From Gymnopilus junonius (Eukaryota > Basidiomycota > Agaricomycetes > Agaricales > Galerinaceae), in assembly GCA_015501075.1 (NCBI GenBank), contig JADNYJ010000073.1, forward strand, positions 122,467-186,466: a DNA stretch of 64,000 nt, written 5' to 3'. Made by a program: the position numbers and the translations under genes. The notes beneath the pieces are model-generated. The model saw only the letters and a program-made list of their open reading frames with translations. It had not been told where the DNA came from and did no database searches. Positions 26,850 through 39,000 of this stretch are shown here, in pieces. Position 1 is the stretch's first letter, and the number at the start of each line of letters is the position of its first letter.

Positions 26850-27406
26850 CGTGGGGTGAAGTGACAATGTGCATGTCAGCAAAAACCGAATCTTTTAAGA
26901 GTTATAGATGTCCGGGGGAAAAGTGGAGAAAATTCACATGACTTTTGTCTGATGATCAATGGCCTCTAGGCTAAGGCTGCCAGGCTTGGCAAGGTGTACA
27001 TGGGCAAATAAACGTCCTTCCCGCCTTCCGGTCTCTGTACACGCTAATGCTCCTTCCTTTGACCCGTATAAGTGCCTTCAGATGCTTCAGTAATGAGTTT
27101 GAGGTGACGCAACTGTCAATTAACGATATGGTGTTGTTTGCAAGCAAAGAGCAAGGAAACTAGTGTCTCGCCGCAGAACCATATACAAGCTTGCAGGCTA
27201 TAACTGTGATACGCTGCTGCTTGAGAAGGTTATCACAACGATGGAGCGATAGGATTCCCTGTGAGTAACTCACGCTTCTTGGCCCCCATAAAATTCTGGA
27301 CACCTCATGGAATCCACAGGCGTTTCCAAACGCCGGTGCACTATTTTGGACGGAAAGCTTAACACGCAGATCATGACGCACAATACTTCAAAGATCATGA
27401 ATTTTC
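26850..27406. other. intergenic
   Basis: Upstream flank of the monooxygenase pseudogene and 3' flank of ATG101. No gene supported. Confidence 0.4.
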
Positions 27407-28363
27407 TCAACCAATTTCCACATTGCCAACCTTGACGACTACATTGAACGGGAAAGGCGATATCATTGTCGCGTTTGTTATTGGAGGAACGACAGCTCTC
27501 CCCTTTTCGGACGATGTATACGATATCATTGTGTGGATAGTTTTAGTTAATGCGGACGCAAGTGTTGCATGGAAATTTTGCCGATCTGGGCGCAGTTTCG
27601 AGTTTAGTGGAAGTATATTAATTTGAGAAGATTTCTCACCCAAATCGTTCCTGGGCTGCCGAAGTTCCGCATTAATTATCCTGTCAAATTGACTGCCGTC
27701 AGAATAGAGCGGCTGGAAAATGCAGCGAGCGGGTTCACCATTGTTCCCATGGAACCTCTTCTTCGCCTATTGAAAACCAGTTCTTTTTTACCCTCTTTTC
27801 GGATAGTGTTATAATGATCTGACGTGTAGATTACTCAATAGACGAAAAAGTTATGCTGTTTAACATCATGAGCGTACCTGTCCTCTTTTGGTCGCTCCGC
27901 CTTCAATTCCTTTCCAGAATGCATCCACCTTTTCATCCACAAGCCGCTCCGTTTCAGGATCCGATACTCCTGGCTAGCGAACACACTAAGCATCAAAGAA
28001 TTAGCTTTATAGACGACATCAACACACCATCGTCACATCAAGGACTTCAAAAGTCTGTGGTTTAATCGTTCCGAAGAGACGATGGAATAGAATGGAGTGA
28101 AGCACGCCGTGGAGAACATCTTTGATGGTCGAGCGATCAAGTTCCTGAAAAAAAGGTTATAAAAAAAAGGTGAGATATGGCAAGACGAGCTCACCAGGGG
28201 TATCGTTATTGTGGGTAACAATGCATTGTTCATGGCGCTCTTGAGGCTGCCAGAAGTCTACGGAAATGGTATATGTGCGAGGGAAACAACGGTGCACAGG
28301 TCTGAGAAACGAGACCGGGAACCCTAACCCTAGTTCATCGACGGGCCAGTGGAGACCCGTCAT
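27407..28363 (-). CDS. ATG101: autophagy-related protein 101 (HORMA-domain Atg1/ULK complex subunit)
   Basis: Atg101 pairs with Atg13 in the autophagy initiation complex of most eukaryotes outside budding yeast. Conserved blocks in order are RTYTISVDFWQPQERHEQCI (about 28290-28230), ELDRSTIKDVLHGVLHSILFHR with GTIKPQTFEVLDV (28145-28030), EKRVKKNWFSIGEEEVPWEQW (27800-27735, holding the WF finger region and the typical E-VPWEQW motif) and a C-terminal TIHTMISYTSSEKGRAVVPP followed by ISPFPFNVVVKVG. The stop is at 27407. The first Met is uncertain: in-frame ATGs exist at 28363 and 28403, and the family usually starts just before the YTISLDFW-like strand, so an additional 5' intron is possible. 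Confidence 0.85.
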
Positions 28364-28380
28364 CGTCCTTCCATACGGCC

Positions 28381-29160
28381 ATGTCCTGCTCAAGATCTGC
28401 CTCATCCAAGCTCAAAGTCAGAGCTTTTTCGACAACATGTACGAGGAGGGCGACGCATTATGAGACGCTGGGACTCCCTGAAGGTGCATCAAAGGCCCAA
28501 ATCAAGGTGAATATCCTGTCACTCAACATGCAGATTAGGGCTTATTTTTCTGAGATTTTTTAGTCACATTTTTACAAGGTCTAGAATTCAAAACTCCTCC
28601 ATTGACATCGTCATTAACATGGAACTCAGCTAAGCAAGCTACACCATCCCGACGTCTCTAATGATCCGAATTCTCGAGCAATATTCCAGAAAGCTAGTGA
28701 AGCTTATGCCATCCTGAGTAATGAACGAGAAAGGTGCGCCTCGGAGACTTATTTTCACCAAGTTTGGCTTGAAATATTGCTGTATAGGCGTGCCTACGAT
28801 CGCAGCCTTCTACATCGCTCGCCCGCACCAGCTGCACCCTTCCATCCACGCGCTCCACCTACGAAAACTGCTCGAGCGACTTACGCCTGGGAAACACGAC
28901 GACCGGGTCCGAAATCAGGATCTTTTGAATACGCCTTTTCGCCACCTTCGGCAAGATCCAAGGCATCATCTGCGCAAACAAGCTCGGGACAGACTTACAC
29001 CCGTCCTGCGCATATCGACATTCTTACAGGCAACCGAAAACGAGCCGAAGTCAAGCAGCAAGAACTTGACAAGATTCATCATTCAACAACCTTTGCGAGA
29101 CCACTGCAAGTCGTAGCCTTGATCCTTGTTGGTATCGGCTTGATGCTAGAAATGAGCTAG
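28381..29160 (+). CDS. mitochondrial-type DnaJ (J-domain) protein
   Basis: Type III J-protein that stimulates an Hsp70. The start at 28381 gives a basic, serine-rich leader (MSCSRSASSKLKVRAFSTTC) typical of a mitochondrial presequence. The J domain follows: HYETLGLPEGASKAQIK, then a 15-nt micro-exon SHFYK (about 28564-28578), then LSKLHHPDVSND with the HPD tripeptide, ASEAYAILSNERER and RAYDRS. After a proline-rich linker there is a C-terminal hydrophobic segment, PLQVVALILVGIGLMLEM, that may be a membrane anchor. The stop is at 29158-29160. Four exons splice in phase. The start lies 17 bp from the likely ATG101 start on the other strand. Confidence 0.85.
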
Positions 29161-30680
29161 TCTCGTTCGAAGTCCCTGTATGACAGCGGGACTGTTGTCG
29201 TCCCAATATTTCCGGCCCAGGCAGTTTGTCTGGCCATCGATATCTCATGTCGTTCGTTACCTTTTTCTTGGACAGAAATGTCAGCACTAAAAAATACGTG
29301 TAGAACTGATTTGATTGTGAGGCCACAATGCATAGTCTATCTTCGCTATTACTTCTAAATGATTTCCTCCCACAAATTTCCAATCACAAAGGTGCGCGTG
29401 TGCATTGTCTCCACCATCGTTTTGAAAACTAATGTACAGTAATTTCGAGAAGGCGATTAGAATGAATATCACAGTTTCATGGTTATTTCTTGGATTCAAA
29501 TTGTTGTTTCAGTATTGGCTCCCTTATATGCGTGAATGATCATTCTAAGCAAGCTACAGGGCAACACGATAGGTACCTCTATATCTATTCCAGGGGAAAT
29601 CGTCGCAATGCGACAACTATATGATCGTAAGCAGTTTTAGTTGATTCTTCGCCATAGTTCTTATTTCAACGCGCAGACACGACCAACATGCTTTGTAAGA
29701 TCCAGGATGTGCGCTCTTCCAGCCTGCAGTGGTTGTCATTCCTTAACCCTACATCGCAGTGTCATTAAGAACGATGGGACCTGGGATGCCACAATTTGAC
29801 CTTGACTTGTGTGGATTATTGTAATGTTTGTGTGTCAATGAGGGCAGGCATGCTTGAATTTCGACTGAAATTCGAATAGAGGAAAGCAAGTACGTTTCAT
29901 TTCATCTGAAAACTCATAATTGCTTATCGTATCTTGAGATTCAAAGCTCCGGTGCCACAATCGACTGCGTTCTCTTTAAATGTGACTCAAAGGAAGTGGT
30001 TCGCGCTGCGGTAGAATAACGTGTTACGTGTGGTCTTTCTCATCAACGTGGGATTCCTATTATCATACAGCCATGTTAACTTCATCGATCTGAAATCCAG
30101 GTTCTATCTATGATTTGCTAGTGCCTTCACAGTTCTGCTTTTCCTTCCTATTGCTTCAGCTAAATTTTGTTCAAAATCATTGCTCAATCATATTCTTCCT
30201 TTCCTGATGATCTGATTTTCTGCCCACTCACTTCTGTTTTGGATTTCGCTAGGCCACGAGGCGTACATGTTGGCTGGGTATCGGGATATTAACTGTGCAA
30301 CTGTCGTCTGGATCTATCAATTAATGTTTGCATCAAAACATGTTCTGGCCTTTGGTCACTTGAGCATCTGTGGGCGCTCTGACACCGTCATCGGCCCTTT
30401 TGCGCGCACTGTCGAGTCACAAAAAACATCGGTTTGAAGCAAGTTCACTCAACCAGAAAATTCCAGAATATTAATGCTTCCTGTCCTTTGGATACCTAGT
30501 GAGTGTGCAACCATCTCTTCCCTCTATATCACTGCGTGCCATTCTCAGTAGGTTTTCAATGATTATGGCGAAAATAACGTTCATACCCTAGTATCCCCTA
30601 AACGAAGGCGATGGGATCAAGCTTCCCTGCCGTAATCCTTGTCTTATCTTTCCCCACGCCTTCAGCGCAGCGTAGTTCGC
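29161..30680. other. gene-free interval
   Basis: About 1.5 kb without supportable genes, holding the 3' flank of the J-protein and the distal 5' region of the Argonaute gene. No repeats recognised. Confidence 0.4.
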
Positions 30681-30690
30681 TCTATAAAAA
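30681..30690 (+). promoter_or_regulatory. TATA-like box upstream of Argonaute
   Basis: CTCTATAAAAACCC lies about 125 bases upstream of the Argonaute ATG (30810), with pyrimidine-rich tracts between it and the ATG, as is common around fungal transcription starts. Confidence 0.35.
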
Positions 30691-30809
30691 CCCTACATCC
30701 AAACCATCTTTCCCCCATTGCACCACCCCTTTGGGCACTTGGCTGCTTTACGTGAAGTTTACCTTCTTTTACAACTTTTATTTCTTTTTCTTTGCTGAAA
30801 CTGCAAGAC

Positions 30810-33800
30810 ATGCCCGCACGAAACGCATCAAACCGCGGCGGCCAACAAAGAGGAAGGGCAACTACCTTTTCTCTTGTTGGCCGAGGTGGTGGTGCTGGTC
30901 GTGGGAGCCAGCCGAGTGGCCTTCCAGCAGGTGAGCTATGTAATGCTCGAGATGTTTTGAATATTATCCAACGTTTTCCAAACTCTTTTTCGCATCGACA
31001 TAGCTCATGTCGAGGCTGTTGGCTTGAAGCGACCTAACTTTGGCCAGGGTGGAAGAGGTGTTCAGATGCAAGTTAACTCGTTTGCAGTCAAACGCTTTCC
31101 TCAAGGCTTTATTTTCCATTATGATGGTAAGATGCTTTTATGCTCCTATCGCCCGTAATGTTGATGCGTAGGCAACATAGTTGGTACGTTTTTCTGTGTT
31201 CCTTCTAATAAGAAAGTGTATCGATCGGTCACTGAAGTGGTTGAGCCCGACAAACTTCCGGCAAGGCTCAACATGGAGTTGTTCAAAGTTATGCAATGCG
31301 ATGAGCCCGATATCTTCACCCCCAAGATAGTATACGACGGGAGGAAGATCGCCTTCGCTCCGCGTGAACTCCCTCTCGGCCCCAACAACTCTCGAAGAGT
31401 ATGCATTTCTTCTTGAGGTCTCTATTATATCATCGCCTTATACATTGTAACTACCAGTTTTCAGTCGTTTTGCCTCAAGCAAATGGAGGTGGAAATCCTA
31501 CTCGTGCGCCTCGCGTGTACTTTATTACGCTCACGATGGTTGCCAAGATTAACCCTGAGTAAGAAATTCAGTTTCTCATTCAGAATGTATTATTGATACA
31601 TTTCGGTGTAGGGTACTCGACGGATACATCCACGGTCAGCAATCGACGGATGAGAAAGTCTTGACTGCTTTGACTGTTCGTATTCGTTATCTTGACTGCT
31701 GCTTTCTATATTCATCAATTTATAGGCACTGAACGTTGTTATTCGCATGGAGCCTAACTTGAATTTCCCGTTCAACAAACGCTCGTTCTATACTCCTCAG
31801 GATACGCGAGGTCTTGGTGGCGGAATGGTGGCATGGCGTGGCATTTTCCAATCTGTTCGTCCTACTATCGGTCGTCTCGTTGTCAACGTCGACCTCGCCA
31901 CCGCAGTGATGTATAAGGATGGTCCCCTGATCCCTTTGTGCATTGAATTCATGAATCGACCGCCTAACACCAATCCCGCACAATTATTGTCACCAGGAAA
32001 CAATGTCAACTTCTCTGAACGAGATCGCATTCGACTCCAGAAGTTCTTGGCGGGCCTACGCATCCAGGTTACAACGACTGGAGCAAAGCCTCGCGTCATT
32101 CGTGGCTTGAGTACAGTTGGTGCCAATGCTCATACATTTGACTTGCATGGAGGTGGTACTATGACCGTCTCTCAATACTTCGGCAGCATAGGGCATCCTT
32201 TGACGTTTCCAACTGTAATTTGTGTCCAGGTAGATTCCACATGAATTTTCATTTTTCTAGACACTCAAAGATTATCTTTAGGTTGGAGCAACCGCAATGA
32301 TCCCTTTGGAGATGTGTATAGTGCCAAGAGGTCAGATCTTTCGAAAGCAAATTCCGGACGATAAAATGAGATCTGTTTTGGAATTTTCGACCATGAAACC
32401 CGAAGAGCGGCTTGAAAAGATCAAACAGGGTATTCAGGTAATTAATCTTACGTACTACCAAGACAAGGTATTGGTAACTTTTCTGCTCTCATTTAGACCC
32501 TTCAATACGGCCAGTCCGACTACGTCAAGGATTTCGGTATGGAAATCGACACAGAACCTCTCAAGGTGGACGTAAGGATACTTGCGCCGCCAAATTGAGG
32601 TATGCGGATGACAAGAAGTCAACGCCAGCAATCGTCGTATGGGTCCCTTGTCAAGATATTTCTCTTGGTTTTAAATTTGATTATTTTATAGGAACCAAAG
32701 TCTGGCGCATGGAACATGTACGTCACTATAACTCGCAAACGCAAATACTTACTCACAATCCACATTACGATAGGGTCGGCCGGAAATTTTTTAGCCTGCT
32801 AGTATCGTCCGTTGGGCTGTGGTGATATATACCGACAAATTCAGTAATACATTTCTCCAAGACGCGGTCAAAGGATTTCTGAAGGCATGCGAAAGTGTCG
32901 GTGAGCATTGAACGTATCCCTTGCTCTGTTTGTTTGATATGAATGAATACGATACATGCATAGGTGTCTGGTTGGCAACAAAGACCCGTTGGTACGGCGT
33001 GAAAATGGACAAGGCGACATTGCCATGGTACGCATCTTTTGTACGGAGTCGTTCTTTTGATGTTTACCATTCACTCCATTGTCGCAGCAACTCAAAAATT
33101 TAGGAGCCGAGTCTGTTAAAACCATGGGCGGACTTCCGAGCTTGGTGGTGGCTATTCTTCCTGACGGAGGAGGCGACATTTACACAAAAGTCAAACAGTG
33201 AGTTCAAATACCTTGAATGCTCGGAAGTGGAATACTATTGAAGCACGGATAATGGTAGCTTTGGCGATGTGATGGTCAGTCTTACTTTCGTCTCTGCCGA
33301 CTTTTGTCTAAATTGATACATGACTGCAGGTCGGTGTCGGGACTCAGTGCCTCAAGGCGAGTAAGTGCAGTCATGCCAAGGAGCAATACTGGATGAATGT
33401 AGTGCTAAAGTATGATCTGTTTTGGATTCTACTAGGAAGGAACATACTCACTGCGGATTTTTCTAGAGTCAATGTGAAACTGGGAGGAATCAATGTGGTC
33501 CTAGATAGCTCAGCCCTAAACGATCCGATCAATCCTACTGTAATACTAGGTTTTTAATTTTCTTCCGATATCATATCTACTTCAGTAGATTTAAACTGGC
33601 TGTTATTCTTCTCTAGGCGCAGATGTTATCCATCCTCCTCCCGGAGCTACAGACCGTCCATCCTTTACGGCTGTTGTCGGGAGCGTTGATACACATGCTG
33701 CCAAGTACGTCGCTACTTCCAGGGTTCAGACGGGACGCCAGGAGATCATCAATGATCTCAAGGACATGTGCAAAGTAAGCATTTGACTGATAATTTACGA

Positions 33801-34960
33801 CCTTCTTCAAGGTCTGAGGACAACTTCCATAGCATGTCCTCGGGCTTTACATGATCTACCGCCAGAAGGTCGAGAACAAAGGAGAAAAAGATTTGCCGCC
33901 AAAGAAGCTTATTTTCTATCGCGGTTTGTTTTCTACTTCGGGTGGACTGCAACATTTTTTGCTGATAGAAATGTGAAGATGGCGTTTCTGAAGGGCAATT
34001 CAAGGACGTCCTGAAACTAGGTAGTTTTATTCTTGAATACAACACTCTTATTGCTGATTACTTCAATCAATATAAAGAACTTCCATTAATTAAAGGTTAG
34101 TAACTGCCAAGATATTTCGGCTAGCAACTTGCACATAAGACTTGCTTATATATTCCTTCATATTTTAGAAGCTTGCATGGAACTGAAGATCAATCCGAAG
34201 ATCACTTTGATCATTGTCGGAAAGCGACACCACAATCAGTAAGCCCTCCTCGAGTAGCTTGTCATTTTTATTTTTATTAATTTTCTCTTTTGAAAGAATG
34301 TTCCCGCCACCCAATGTTGCGGACAGGAGCGGCAACGCTCCTCCGGGTTCGGTCATTGACACCGGAATTGCTCACCCTACCAACTTCGACTTTATTCTTC
34401 AAAGCCACGCCGGTATCCTTGGAACAAGCCGTCCTGGTCATTACACGGTATGTATATTATTAGCTTTCCATGTTTATGGTAGGGATTGTTTGACATGCTA
34501 TACCTGTTAGGTCCTTCATGACGAATATGGATTCAAGTGAGCTTGCTTCATATCAAATAGACAATGTTTTTACTGATCATTTGATGAAGTGCTGATTCAA
34601 TCCAAGCAATTTCCTTTGCATTGTGTCATGTTTATGCAAGGGCTACGCGATCAGTCTCCATCCCAGCCCCTGTTTATTGTATGTCCCCAATCTCTCAGGA
34701 TGCTACTGTCCAGGCTTTACCTCATTTGACATAGATGCAGATATTGTTTGCTCCCGAGCAAAGAATCACTTTGACCCTAACGGAAATCTTGGTCTTTCTG
34801 ACACATCCACGCAGGCAACTGGTGAGGCTGGAGGTAATCTTGAGGCTTTCAAGCAGGCATATAAGCCACTCCATGCAAACCAACGAACCTTGATGTATTT
34901 CTCTGTCAGTCGGTTTGCACTTATGATTTTAGCTGGTGCTAACAACATGTTTTTCAGTGA
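30810..34960 (+). CDS. Argonaute (small-RNA-guided slicer, QDE-2-like)
   Basis: Core RNA-interference protein. The N-terminus is a Gly/Arg-rich tail ([20 protein letters not shown]). The N domain contains [17 protein letters not shown] and [14 protein letters not shown]. The linker and PAZ regions follow: FTTLxM-like [44 protein letters not shown] and [10 protein letters not shown]. The Mid region includes [10 protein letters not shown] and [14 protein letters not shown]. The PIWI catalytic tetrad is supported by [10 protein letters not shown] (33610-33640), [11 protein letters not shown] (about 33930-33990, across an intron) and [14 protein letters not shown] (about 34675-34770), so slicing is probably retained. 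At least 18 short exons. The final exon appears to hold only the stop codon TGA (34958-34960) behind a 53-nt intron (34905-34957), giving the canonical MYFS carboxyl end. Confidence 0.92.
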
Positions 34961-36031
34961 GTCTTTTGCCTTGTTCACCAGTTATCCAGCCTTCAATTTC
35001 TTCAAGTAAATGCCCATGACAAATTAACCAAATTAATCCTTCCTTAAAACTAAAAAGAAAACCACAATCTTTTCTAGTCCATATCGGTCTTTCGGTCCTG
35101 CAAAAGGATTATGACCTTAAATCCTTCGAAACTTGTTCCTGAAGTGCAGTTCCATTTGTAATGCATATCCTGCGATCGCCTTGCTTAGGCCTTCGTTAAA
35201 ATTTAGCCAGACAAAATTTGAGCATTTCATGAAGCCACGGTGGCAGTAAACGCTAATGCTAGTGATCGAGAATCAAATCTGGTAAAGTACATCCGTACAC
35301 TTGGTATTAAAAAAAGGGATCAGACATCACCACAGAGAACCTTTTCCATTGTCCAAAGGCTAACTTGGCAGTCATTTCCTCCAGGCAACAGTGACTCCTT
35401 CTGAATAAGGAGGTTAATAATTTTGATGATTTGAGCCCACCAGAGTACCAGGATCGAAATATATTCCTTAATAAAGGAGGTAGTTACTAGTACCGGAGAA
35501 AATTTGGCAGGAAATTTGGCAGGAAAGCCTCAGAGGTTGTGCGCCCGGAAAATTTTGGGAGAAATATTGAATGTACCATAAAATGGAAAGAAAGAAAACT
35601 TTGGAATGACAATGGAGATCTGGGCCAGATGAAAGTGACTCCAAATGAAAAATCGTTGAGGACGTGGTTTCGATCACCAGTTGATTTGAAAGCAGTAAGG
35701 AATGTAAACAAGGCCAAAGTGAGATGACAGAATCCCACGCGATGGCTGTGTTATTGTTTGGCTATGACTCGAGTGCCCAAACAAATCACATGTTATTTTT
35801 GACTGTGAGAACAAACAGACAATGGATTTCCCCTGGGCCATCCTCCTCATTGTCCGCTGAATAGAGACATTTATCCAACAATGCGCCGTCAAAATTCGCC
35901 CTTCCGTGGTCTCTTTCTTCCTCACCTTTATACGAGCGAGCTCGTTTCTCCACGATTCGGTGAGTCATGTTCTAAAAAGACTTTAGGCTATATACTAATC
36001 AAAGGGACAGCTCTTTCCTTATCGTTGAACG
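34961..36031. other. intergenic with short repeats
   Basis: No gene. It contains a tandem direct repeat of AAATTTGGCAGG at about 35503-35528 and an inverted word TCCTTAATAAAGGA near 35464. The last 200 bases are the 5' flank of the ABC transporter gene. Confidence 0.4.
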
Positions 36032-39000
36032 ATGTCCACTAACGACCTATGTAACGACGCGCAACCACGAATCTCTACCGAATTTGTCGCGGTCAAACCC
36101 AACCACACCCCACCACCCATGGAACAATTTACTCCTTCCACACGACTTCTGTTCTATTTCATCTCTCGGAAACACTTCATCTTTCTCGTCGTACCAGCAG
36201 TTTGCGCCTCTGCTATTGCGGGAGGGGTTGCACCTTTCATGACCTTTGTAGTCGGTCAAGCATTCGACGCCTTTGCAACCTTTTCAACCATCTCGGACCC
36301 TTCCCCAACAGTGAAAAATGCACTCCTTCACGCAGTTGGGATTGCTGCTTTGGAGCTCATTGGCCTCGCTGTTGGGGCACTGGCTCTTGGAAGCATCACT
36401 TCCTGCCTCTGGATATGGACCGGAGAGACGAACGTTATGGCTCTCCGCAAAGCAGTATACGCCGCCGTAGCGCAAAAGGACATGACGTGGTTCGACTTGC
36501 ATCTGGGTTCTGGTGAACCAGTCCCGGAAGGCCAAACGAACTCTGTTGGTGCTGGTGGCCTAATGGCCAAGTTTTCAAAGTAGGTATTTTTATTTATTCC
36601 CAATGAGACTTGCTGCTGACTTCACTGCTAGAGAGACTGACGATGTCCGAATGGCTTCATCGTTGGCTTCGGGAATGCTCGTTCAGTACCTCACGACATG
36701 CATCACTTGCCTCATCCTCGCCTTCATGCGCTCATGGGCTCTTACCCTCGTCATCCTCTCCGCACTTCCCGTCCTCGTCATCATTCAAGGCTTTTCTCAA
36801 GCATTCGCCTCGCCACTCCTCGCCCAGGAGCGTGAACAATCCAGTATCGCATCCACCATCGTCGACCGTGCCGTGGCGGCGATATCAACCGTGAAAGCTT
36901 TCAATGCTTCCGGCGTTGAACATCGTCGAGCCAGTCAAGTCTTTGGTCACCTCAACGACGCTGCGAAGCGACTGAACACATTGTGGGCCTGCACGTCAGG
37001 CATGTCGCAGTTTGTCATGATGGCTATGTTCGTGCAAGGGTTCTGGTTCGGTGCCAAGCTCGTACGTGATGGACATGCCAGCGCTGGCGACGTCATGACC
37101 GTTTTCTGGGCATGCCTCATTGCGTCGAGCAACCTCCAGATGTGTATCCCCCAGTTCATCGTCCTCGCCAAGGGCAAGTCGGCCATGGTTTCCCTCCTCA
37201 CTGTTGCAGCTCCTGTTCCATCTCAAGGTGTTCCCTCTTCAAACCAACTCACTCCTTCCAAATGCTTTGGCGGCTTCGCCATGTACAATGTCACCTTTGC
37301 CTATCCTTCTCGTCCAACTGTCCCCGTTCTTTCCAATGTGTCACTCTTTCTCCCAGCTAACGATACTACATTTGTTGTCGGGTCTTCTGGATCCGGCAAG
37401 TCCACCCTTGCCCACCTCCTCCTCAATCTTTACCAACCTCAGGAAGGCATGGTCACGCTGGACGACACAGACCTACGTTCTTTCCACCAGAACTGGCTTC
37501 GGTCTCATATCGCCTGCGTTGGTCAGCAAGGAGCAGCTGGAGTAGTGATATTTGATGAAAAGACCGTCTTTGAAAACATCGCTATGGCTGTTCATGGTCA
37601 TTCGGTTACAGCTCCGACGGTGAAGGAGGTAGAGGAGGCTTGTCGGGCGGCTTTAATGCATGAGTTTGTGAGGGACCTTCCGCAGGGATATGACACTCTC
37701 CTTGGAGGTGGAACTGGTGTTGGCCTCAGCGGTGGGCAGAAACAGCGGCTGTCCATTGCTCGTGCCAAATTGAGGAACCCAACTGTTTTGATCCTTGGTA
37801 CGCCCATTTGATACTCATGCTATGTCTCCGTTCTGACTGTATACCACAGATGAAGCAACCTCCGCTTTGGACGCAACTTCGCGCATCCTCGTCTTTGAAG
37901 CCATCAAAAGATGGCGCAAGAACAAGACTACAATCGTCATCACTCACGACCTTTCCCAAATTGAACGCAAAGATTTTGTTTATGTCCTCAAGAACGGTCG
38001 CGTCGTGGAGCAAGGTTACCGATCTGATCTTGAGCTCGTCGTGCCTTCTGAGAAGGCCGATCGGGGAGAATTCAGGAAGATGATGGAATCCCAGCTTGAG
38101 ACCGGCGGCTTCCTTCCTGAGAAGCATGAAGTGATGGCGCAGAAGAAGACGGTCCAGGACCTCCAGGAAGAGTTTGCACAGGAGGAGAATGAAGGTGTCG
38201 AAAACCCTTCAACCTACCTCAAGCATCAAAGCTTTGCTTTCCGGCCGCTGACCTTTGGCGCCTGGATGTTCGACGTTGTGGCCGACTTGACGGGACCCCA
38301 GCCAGTGACTGCCAAGCCCAACGACATTTCTGCACCTAATCACCCTCTCAGCTACACTTCCGACACTGGTGACCTCTCAGATCGACCACGACGCCCATCC
38401 ACTGCCTATTATCCTTCCGGACTGACGCTTGACCTGTCTCATCCCCCTTCCTCCTATACTGCCCATGATAGGCGATACAGCCTCCCTCCTACGCCCACCT
38501 CGGCCACATTCACCCACGTCGCCCTTGATGACGAAGAAGAGTTCAAGAAGGATAAGACCACAATGGAGCGCAGTGCTGTTACTGCACGTCAAGTTCGTGG
38601 TTCCCGTGCTGGTACCCGTACAAAGTGGGACAACTCTAGATATGAAATCAAATCCGATATTGGCGTCGATAAACCGACCTCTGTCGATATTGACGCAGAC
38701 GTCGAGCGGACCCCGCAGTTCTGGCCTCTGATGGTCTCCGTGTACGAGGCTTTACCGAACAAACCCTTCCTCTTCGTCGGTCTCCTCATTTGTCTCCTTA
38801 ACGGTGTCATGACCCCCATATTCTCCTTCCTTCTTTCTCGCCTTCTCTTTGAAGTGTCCATCGGAGCTCAGGATACTTCTACTATCAATTTCTTCGGAGG
38901 CCTCGTCCTCGCAGCAGCCGCTATCGATGGTGTCTTCCTCGGGCTCAAATACTTCATCATGGAATCCTGCGCCATGTCGTGGCTCACGAAAGTGCGCAAA

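Noticed and set aside
28320..28334. Interstitial telomere as a sign of chromosome fusion
   Set aside because: Only two CCCTAA-type units are present, inside a promoter-sized gap. Too short for a fusion scar.
34905..35009. 34-residue C-terminal extension of Argonaute
   Set aside because: A well-formed intron with branch-point-like GCTAAC removes it and gives the normal family end.
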